NCBI RefSeq assembly: GCF_036250755.1
Contig: NZ_CP109583.1
Location: forward strand, 8,736,001-8,800,000
Reading direction: 5' to 3'
From: Streptomyces uncialis
GTDB taxonomy: Bacteria; Actinomycetota; Actinomycetes; Streptomycetales; Streptomycetaceae
Length of the DNA stretch: 64,000 nt
Of the stretch, positions 58,802 to 64,000 are shown piece by piece. Positions within the stretch are counted from its first letter, which is position 1. The number at the start of each line of letters is the position of its first letter. The notes under the pieces are model-generated. The model saw nothing but the letters and a program-made list of their open reading frames with translations, did no database searches and was not told the origin of the DNA. The position numbers and the translations under genes were made by a program.

Positions 58802-60133
58802 TCAGGGCAGACGGGTCCGGGTGGTGCGGGGCCTGAGGGTGCGCAGCAGTACCCCGGGACGGGCCAGGGCGACGGGGCTCCGGAGGGCGCTGGCGACGCG
58901 GATGAAGTCCGCTGCCAGGGCGGCGTCGTGTTCGGCGGCGGCGACCAGACGGCGCAGGTACCACAGGGCCAGCCCGGCGCCGGGGAGGCCCGAGCCGCCC
59001 ACGCCCGGCAGGAAGGAGTCCGAGAGGCTGGAGAACCGCCAGGACCCGGCGACCGCCCGGCCCGCGTCCTTGAAGAAGCGGCGGGGGAGTCCGTCGATCC
59101 CCTCGCGCAACCGGCGGTCGAGGATGAGCGCGTACGCCGCCGAGTACATCATCCCGGTGCCGTAGAGGGGGTTGAGGGCGGCGAGCGCGTCACCCGTCAC
59201 CAGCAGCCCTTCGGGGAAGCGCGGAAGCTTGTCGTAGCGGCGCCGGTAGGTCTCCGGGACCTGGAAGACACGCACTTCGGTCAGCGGCTCCGCCGCCTCG
59301 ATGACCGCCCACACGTCGTCGGGCGCCAACTCCCGTACCTGTGCCATGAACTCGTCGGTGTCGGCGCTGGGCCGGAAGTCACCGTACCCGTAGACCGTCA
59401 GCGTCCACCGGCCCTCCTCCTGGACCGTGAAGTACAGCCCGCGCGGGCGGTCCAGCCGGGGGCCGACCGCGATGGCCCGGTCGTTGGCGAACACGTCCGG
59501 TCCGCAGCGCAGGATCCGGCTCGCGTACGCCAGGTTCACCTTGACGCGCTCCTCACGTGGCAGCGGATAGCCGAGGTCCGACAGCCAGGTGCGGGTCCTG
59601 CCGGTACGGCCGGTCGCGTCGACCACCAGATCAGCGGCCAGGGACTCGGGCCCGCCGCCGTCGGGCTTCTCGACGACGACTCCGGTGATCCGCCCCCGGG
59701 TCGGCGCCAGGGGCCGCACGGCGAAGCAGCCCTGACGCAGAGTGACCTCGCTCCGGGCCCGGAGCCGCTCGCGGATGCCCTTCTCCAGGAAGGGGCGGCT
59801 CGCCCACACGGTGTCCAAACCCGCCTCGGACTGCCGCAGTTGATGGCCGAAGTAGAACAGGCGGTGCTGGCTCATCATCCCGACGGGGACGCCGCCGTCC
59901 TGGACGTAGCTCTCCTTCATCCCCGGGAGCAGTTCGTCCAGGAGGTCGACGGCCTTGAGCACCAGCGCGTGGGGATGCCATCCCTGGGGGACGCCGCGCC
60001 GTGGCGCGGCGGTCTCATGGCCGTCACGCTCGACGACGGTCACCCGTTCGAAGTGATCCGCGAGCACATGGGCCGCCATCAGCCCGCTCATGCCGCCGCC
60101 CAGCACTACCGCGTGGGCACCGATTGCTGACAT
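58802..60133 (-). CDS. FAD-dependent oxidoreductase (epoxidase/hydroxylase-like)
   Basis: A 443-residue flavoprotein. FAD fold VVLGGGMSGLMAAHVLADHF (residues 9-28); middle DLVVDATGRTGRTRTWL (about 189-205); second FAD motif LLVTGDALAALNPLYGTGMM (about 306-325). The overall type is that of actinobacterial FAD-dependent oxidoreductases/epoxidases, not the KMO or VioD groups. It is 173 bases downstream of the polyketide synthase on the same strand, so it probably tailors that polyketide. ATG with GAGGAG upstream. Confidence 0.85.
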   Translation of the reverse strand: MSAIGAHAVVLGGGMSGLMAAHVLADHFERVTVVERDGHETAAPRRGVPQGWHPHALVLKAVDLLDELLPGMKESYVQDGGVPVGMMSQHRLFYFGHQLRQSEAGLDTVWASRPFLEKGIRERLRARSEVTLRQGCFAVRPLAPTRGRITGVVVEKPDGGGPESLAADLVVDATGRTGRTRTWLSDLGYPLPREERVKVNLAYASRILRCGPDVFANDRAIAVGPRLDRPRGLYFTVQEEGRWTLTVYGYGDFRPSADTDEFMAQVRELAPDDVWAVIEAAEPLTEVRVFQVPETYRRRYDKLPRFPEGLLVTGDALAALNPLYGTGMMYSAAYALILDRRLREGIDGLPRRFFKDAGRAVAGSWRFSSLSDSFLPGVGGSGLPGAGLALWYLRRLVAAAEHDAALAADFIRVASALRSPVALARPGVLLRTLRPRTTRTRLP

Positions 60134-60306
60134 GCCTCTCCTCAGTTCCTCAAGTGTCGTGGACTCGCGTGGCGGCGCGGGTACGGTGATCGTCTTCCCG
60201 TCGTGGGCCGGGACCGCTCGGGCCCGCCATCACCCCCTGACCAGGCGGCCGTCGACCATGCACAACGAGGTGCCGCCGCGACGGTGACGGGCCGCCGCCC
60301 CAGGGC

Positions 60307-63300
60307 TCAACGGGACTCCCCTCGCGGGCGGTCCGGCGGCGGGAAGTACCCCTTGCGGACGAAGAACGCGACATGTCTGCGGAACGACGCGCGACTCGCC
60401 TCGGGCAGCTCGATCCCGCTGCCGTCGAGCGCCGCGACGGTCTCGGTGTCGTCCACCGGCGGATAGAAGCCCGCCGGGTCGGCCGCCATCACGTCGAAGG
60501 CGTCCAGCAGCGGAACCAGCGCGTTGCCGGGGTCCGCCGCCACCTCGGCGCGCCACGCCGTCCGGTCCCGCTGCTCCAAGTCGTAGCCGTGGGAGCGGAG
60601 TTCCTCGGTCATCGTGCCGAGCGTCAGACCGGTGCGACCGCAGACATGGAAGGTCCGGAAGTCCGTCCCGGTCCGCCGCGAGATGTGCGCGATCGCCGCA
60701 CTGGCGTAGTCCACGGGCATCAGCCGGAACAGCACGGGGATGTCCTCGGGGACCGTACCGGCCTGGAGGATCCCCTTCAGCGTCAGCCAGACGAAGTCAT
60801 GGGTCTGGCACGCGCCGGTCCCGTGGTCGCCGGAGATCAGGTCCACCCGGTAGACGGAGACCGGCAGCCCACGGCCCCGGGCCAGTTCGACCAGCTGCTC
60901 GGCCACCCACTTGCTCTGGGTGTAGCCGGTCGGCAGACTCCCGCCAGGACCGGCCGGGTCCGACACCCTGATGGCGCTGCCGTCGCTCTCCCGTCCCGCG
61001 TAGACGCCCAGCGTGGAGACATGGTGCACGGGTACCGTCCGGTGCCGGGCGGCGAGCCGCAGGATCTCCTCGGTGCCCGACACATTGGCGGCGCGGACCG
61101 TGGCGTAGGGCTGGACCCAGTTGACGGCGGCCCCCGCGTGGTAGACCGAGTCGACCGTGCGCGCCAGTTCGTCGAAGAGCCCGGGGGCAAGACCGAGTCC
61201 GGGCAGCGCGAGATCCCCGACGACCACGGAGAGCCGGGCGGGATCGATCTGGTCCAGCAGCCCGTACCACTCCAGGTTGGACCGCAGCCGCTCCAGCCCC
61301 GCCGTCCCGTCGGCCGCGCGCACCAGACAGCGCACGGTGGCCCCGGTGGTCCGCATCAGATCGCGCAGCAGATACGCCCCGAGGAAGCCGGTGGCGCCGG
61401 TGAGCAGCACCGTCCGGGGGTCGGTGGCGACCCGGTGGACCTCACCGGCCGGGCGGATGTCGTCGGCGAGCACGGTCTCCGCCGCGAAGTCCACCCCCGG
61501 GTCGGCCACCGGCGCACCGTCCGCGCCGCCCTCCGCCAGAAGCGCGGTGAGGAGGTATCCCGCCAGCGCGGTCACCGTGGGATGGTCGAAGACCAGCGTC
61601 GTGGGAAGCCGCAGCCCGGTCAGGAACCCGAGACGGTTGCGGAGTTCCACCGCGTTCAGCGAGTCGTAGCCCAGCTCGGTGAACGAACGCTGGTCACGGA
61701 TGGCCCCGGGGTCGGGATGCCCGAGTACCGTGCCCGCCTCCGTCCGTACGAGGTCCAGGACGCGCCGGCGCCGCTCGTCCTCGGACAGCGTGCTCAACTC
61801 CAGGCCGAGGGAGCCGCCCAGCGCGTCGTCGTTCACGGCGGCGGGCCGGGTCGGGACCCGCACGATGTCGCCGAGGATCGCCGGCAGCTCACCCGGACGC
61901 TCCCGCAGCGCCCGGTGGTTCAGCGGCGCGGCCACGGCGGTGGGGCGGTCCAGGCCCAGCGCCAGGTCCAGCAGCGCCGGGCCGAGCTCCGACGCGATCG
62001 GCGGATAGCCCGCGCGGGCGATGCGGTCGACATCCGCCTGAGTCAGCTCACCGGTGGCCCCGGAGGCCGCCCACAGCCCCCAGGCCAGGGAGGTCGCGGG
62101 CAGGCCCAGGGCAGCCCGGTGGGCGGCGAGACCGTCGAGAAAGGTGTTCGCGGCGGAGTAGGAGGACTGTCCGGCGCCGCCGACGGTCCCCGCCAAGGAG
62201 GAGAACAGGACGAACGCCGAGAGGCCCAGGTCCCGGGTGAGTTCGTGCAGATGCCAGGCCGCGTCCACCTTGGGCCGCAGCACCTCCCGGAGCCGTTCCG
62301 GGGTCACACCGGTGATCAGACCGTCGTCCCGGGCGCCCGCCGCGTGCACCACACCCGTCAGCGGACGGTCGGCCGGGACCGCGGCCAGCACCCGGGCCAG
62401 CGCGTCGCGGTCGGTGGCGTCACAGGCGACGACGTCCACCTCGGCCCCCAGCGCCGCCAGTTCCTCGCGGAGCGTGGCGACGCCCGGCGCGCCCGGTCCG
62501 CGGCGGCTGGTGAGCAGCAGCCGGGTGACACCGTGCACGGTGACGAGATGCCGGGCGAAGAGCGCGCCCAGTGTGCCGGTACCGCCGGTGATCAGCACCG
62601 TGCCCCGGGCGTCCCAGGACCCGGACGGGGTGCCGTCCACGGCCGACCCGGGCGCAGTGCCGCGGTTGGCCGGCGGCGGCACCCGGCGCAGCCTGGGCAG
62701 CAGCACCCGGCCCGCCCGCAGAGCGACCTGGGTCTCGCCGGAGGCGGCGACCGCCGCCAGCAGCGCGGGTGCGGGCTCCTCCGTGCCGCAGTCCACGAGG
62801 ACGAACCGCCCGGGGTGCTCCGACTGCGCCGAGCGCACCTGGCCCCACAGGGCGCGACCGCCCAGGTCCGGCACCGGCTCACCGGGAACGGTCGCCACCG
62901 CGCCCCGGGTCAGCACCATCAGCGGGGTACCGGTGAACCGGTCCTCCGCCAGCCAGGCACGGATCACGGCGAGCATCCGCCGGGCGGCCCCATGGGCGGC
63001 GGCCACCGGGCCGGTCTCCTCCGGGGAGGTGAGCCGGACGAAGGCCGCGTCGATGCCCCCGGCCCGGAACCGACCCGCGTTCTCGGGGTCCACCTCGCGG
63101 ACACGCCAGGGCTCCTGCGGCGGCGTGAGGGCGATCGGGGTCCAGTGCTCGTGGAAGAGGGAGTCCCGGAGCCGGGAGCCCGACCGCCACACATCCGACC
63201 GCCTCATGCCCGCCCCGTCGGCCGGGCCCAGGGTGAGCGAGCCGATCTCGGCGACCGGCCGCCCCGCCCGGTCGGCGAGCCGGGCGGACAAGGTTCCGTC

Positions 63301-64000
63301 GCCGGAACGCGACAGCCGTACCCGCAGCTCCGTCGCCCCGGTGGCGTACAGCCGCACCCCGCCCCAGCCGACAGCGGTAGGGGAGAGCCCGCCCGGAGCG
63401 GTCCCGGTGAGCAGCGCGGCTTGGACGACCGCGTCGAGCAGCGCCGGGTGCAGGCCGAAGCCGGCGGCTTCGCCCACGGCCTTCTCGGGCAGGGCCACGA
63501 CCGCGCAGAAGGACGGGACTCCGTTGACACCCGGGCGGTCTCCCTTGACGGCCGGGCGGTCCCGCCCGTCGCCCGGGTTCTCCCGCCCGTCGCCCGGGTT
63601 CTCCCGCTCGTCGTCCGGGTTCTCCCGCCACAGGGCGGTGACCGACGGGAAGTGCGGGGCGCGCTGGGACGCCGACGCGCCCCGCGCGCTTCCCGGTTCC
63701 GGTTCCGGTGCCGCTGACGCCGCCATTGCCTCTGCCATCGCTGTTGCCGTCGTACCCCGCTCACGCTCACCGCCCGCCGAACCGACCCCTTCGCAGTCGT
63801 CGGCGTCGGCGTCGGCCACGTCACGGCCCACGTCGGCGTCGGCGCCAGCCTCGGCCAGGTCCACCGACCGCGCGCCGTCCGGCGGCCACGGCTCCAGCGA
63901 GAACGCCTCACCCCGGCCCCGTACGGCCAGGCGGGCGCGGGCGATCTCCGTCCACGGCTCCTCGCCCTCCTCCGGGCGGGCGTGCACGGCGAGCGCACGA
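60307..64000 (-). CDS. Modular type I PKS, C-terminal part: DH-KR-ACP-thioester reductase (5' end outside window)
   Basis: At least 1230 residues; the frame runs off the right edge. From the edge inward: the dehydratase C-terminal half with [10 protein letters not shown] (catalytic Asp region near 63430); a ketoreductase with [11 protein letters not shown] (near 62590), RDDG in the LDD position (B-type) and [13 protein letters not shown] (near 62150); an acyl carrier with [14 protein letters not shown] (near 61660); and a reductase with [14 protein letters not shown] (near 61390) and [11 protein letters not shown] (near 60920). The reductase resembles those releasing aldehydes or alcohols by NADPH. 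No AT is visible inside the window. A RENPGDG tandem repeat interrupts the dehydratase (63524-63628). This is the last module of a second cluster. Confidence 0.92.
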   Translation of the reverse strand, partial: RALAVHARPEEGEEPWTEIARARLAVRGRGEAFSLEPWPPDGARSVDLAEAGADADVGRDVADADADDCEGVGSAGGERERGTTATAMAEAMAASAAPEPEPGSARGASASQRAPHFPSVTALWRENPDDERENPGDGRENPGDGRDRPAVKGDRPGVNGVPSFCAVVALPEKAVGEAAGFGLHPALLDAVVQAALLTGTAPGGLSPTAVGWGGVRLYATGATELRVRLSRSGDGTLSARLADRAGRPVAEIGSLTLGPADGAGMRRSDVWRSGSRLRDSLFHEHWTPIALTPPQEPWRVREVDPENAGRFRAGGIDAAFVRLTSPEETGPVAAAHGAARRMLAVIRAWLAEDRFTGTPLMVLTRGAVATVPGEPVPDLGGRALWGQVRSAQSEHPGRFVLVDCGTEEPAPALLAAVAASGETQVALRAGRVLLPRLRRVPPPANRGTAPGSAVDGTPSGSWDARGTVLITGGTGTLGALFARHLVTVHGVTRLLLTSRRGPGAPGVATLREELAALGAEVDVVACDATDRDALARVLAAVPADRPLTGVVHAAGARDDGLITGVTPERLREVLRPKVDAAWHLHELTRDLGLSAFVLFSSLAGTVGGAGQSSYSAANTFLDGLAAHRAALGLPATSLAWGLWAASGATGELTQADVDRIARAGYPPIASELGPALLDLALGLDRPTAVAAPLNHRALRERPGELPAILGDIVRVPTRPAAVNDDALGGSLGLELSTLSEDERRRRVLDLVRTEAGTVLGHPDPGAIRDQRSFTELGYDSLNAVELRNRLGFLTGLRLPTTLVFDHPTVTALAGYLLTALLAEGGADGAPVADPGVDFAAETVLADDIRPAGEVHRVATDPRTVLLTGATGFLGAYLLRDLMRTTGATVRCLVRAADGTAGLERLRSNLEWYGLLDQIDPARLSVVVGDLALPGLGLAPGLFDELARTVDSVYHAGAAVNWVQPYATVRAANVSGTEEILRLAARHRTVPVHHVSTLGVYAGRESDGSAIRVSDPAGPGGSLPTGYTQSKWVAEQLVELARGRGLPVSVYRVDLISGDHGTGACQTHDFVWLTLKGILQAGTVPEDIPVLFRLMPVDYASAAIAHISRRTGTDFRTFHVCGRTGLTLGTMTEELRSHGYDLEQRDRTAWRAEVAADPGNALVPLLDAFDVMAADPAGFYPPVDDTETVAALDGSGIELPEASRASFRRHVAFFVRKGYFPPPDRPRGESR
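63524..63628 (-). repeat. 21-bp tandem repeat inside the PKS dehydratase region
   Basis: Units of 21 bases (core CCCGTCGCCCGGGTTCTCC) repeat about three times with diverged copies on one side, encoding RENPGDG and relatives ([14 protein letters not shown]). In frame. Confidence 0.85.

Noticed and set aside
1..64000. tRNA, rRNA, transposase or att-site features.
   Set aside because: No cloverleaf-like or rRNA-like sequence, no transposase motifs and no long terminal direct repeats were recognised by eye; a tRNA scan and self-alignment would be decisive.

Overview
The window looks like Streptomyces chromosome. Base composition is very GC-rich with strong third-position GC bias. There is a melC tyrosinase pair, twin-arginine signals, many GTG starts and a rare TTA codon in a regulator, and head-to-tail genes overlap in the ATGA/GTGA manner. 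No rRNA, tRNA, CRISPR array or insertion sequence was recognised.

Layout. (1) 1-2407: end of a sugar ABC transporter permease, a nucleoside hydrolase and a ribokinase-type kinase, a nucleoside/ribose salvage operon. (2) 2786-5962: melC1-melC2, then a short leader ORF coupled to a Tat-exported FAD oxidase, closed by strong hairpins at 6017-6121. (3) 6197-41043: a large biosynthetic cluster, almost all on the minus strand. (4) 41416-44737: an NmrA-like protein, a DoxX protein and a secreted TAP-type hydrolase. (5) 45157-53589: a reduced complex I operon (nuoA, a NuoB/NuoD-like protein, nuoH, J, K, L, M, N). (6) 53750-58698: a metallophosphoesterase, a DUF2617/DUF4247/DUF350/membrane aminopropyltransferase operon, and YidD. 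(7) 58802 to the right edge: an FAD oxidoreductase and the end of a modular polyketide synthase with a terminal thioester reductase, the edge of a second cluster.

The 6-41 kb cluster carries every part expected for a sibiromycin-type glycosylated pyrrolobenzodiazepine (PBD). Aromatic half: tryptophan 2,3-dioxygenase, kynurenine formamidase, kynurenine 3-monooxygenase, a C-methyltransferase candidate and kynureninase would give a (4-methyl-)3-hydroxyanthranilate. A stand-alone A-T protein, whose adenylation domain lacks the usual amino-group-binding Asp, loads it, and a flavin hydroxylase of the anthraniloyl/salicylyl-thioester type can add another hydroxyl. Pyrroline half: homologues of LmbB2 (tyrosine hydroxylase), LmbB1 (L-DOPA 2,3-dioxygenase), LmbA (GGT-like C-C hydrolase), LmbW (methyltransferase), LmbX (PhzF-like isomerase) and LmbY (F420-dependent reductase). 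A C-A-T-reductase NRPS joins the halves and releases an aldehyde that can close to the carbinolamine/imine. Sugar: RmlA, RmlB, an RmlC-like epimerase, a TylC3-type C-methyltransferase, a WecE/RffA-type 4-aminotransferase, a candidate N-methyltransferase and a glycosyltransferase fit a branched 4-(methylamino) sugar such as sibirosamine. A UvrA-like protein and a DHA2 exporter would protect the producer. Control probably runs through an atypical (JadR1-like) response regulator with a TTA codon, and perhaps a Cys-rich helix-turn-helix protein at 36484.

A second theme is repeats. Several unrelated genes (NRPS, kynurenine formamidase, nuoL, PKS) carry in-frame low-complexity tandem repeats, and similar minisatellite-like repeats lie between genes of the cluster.
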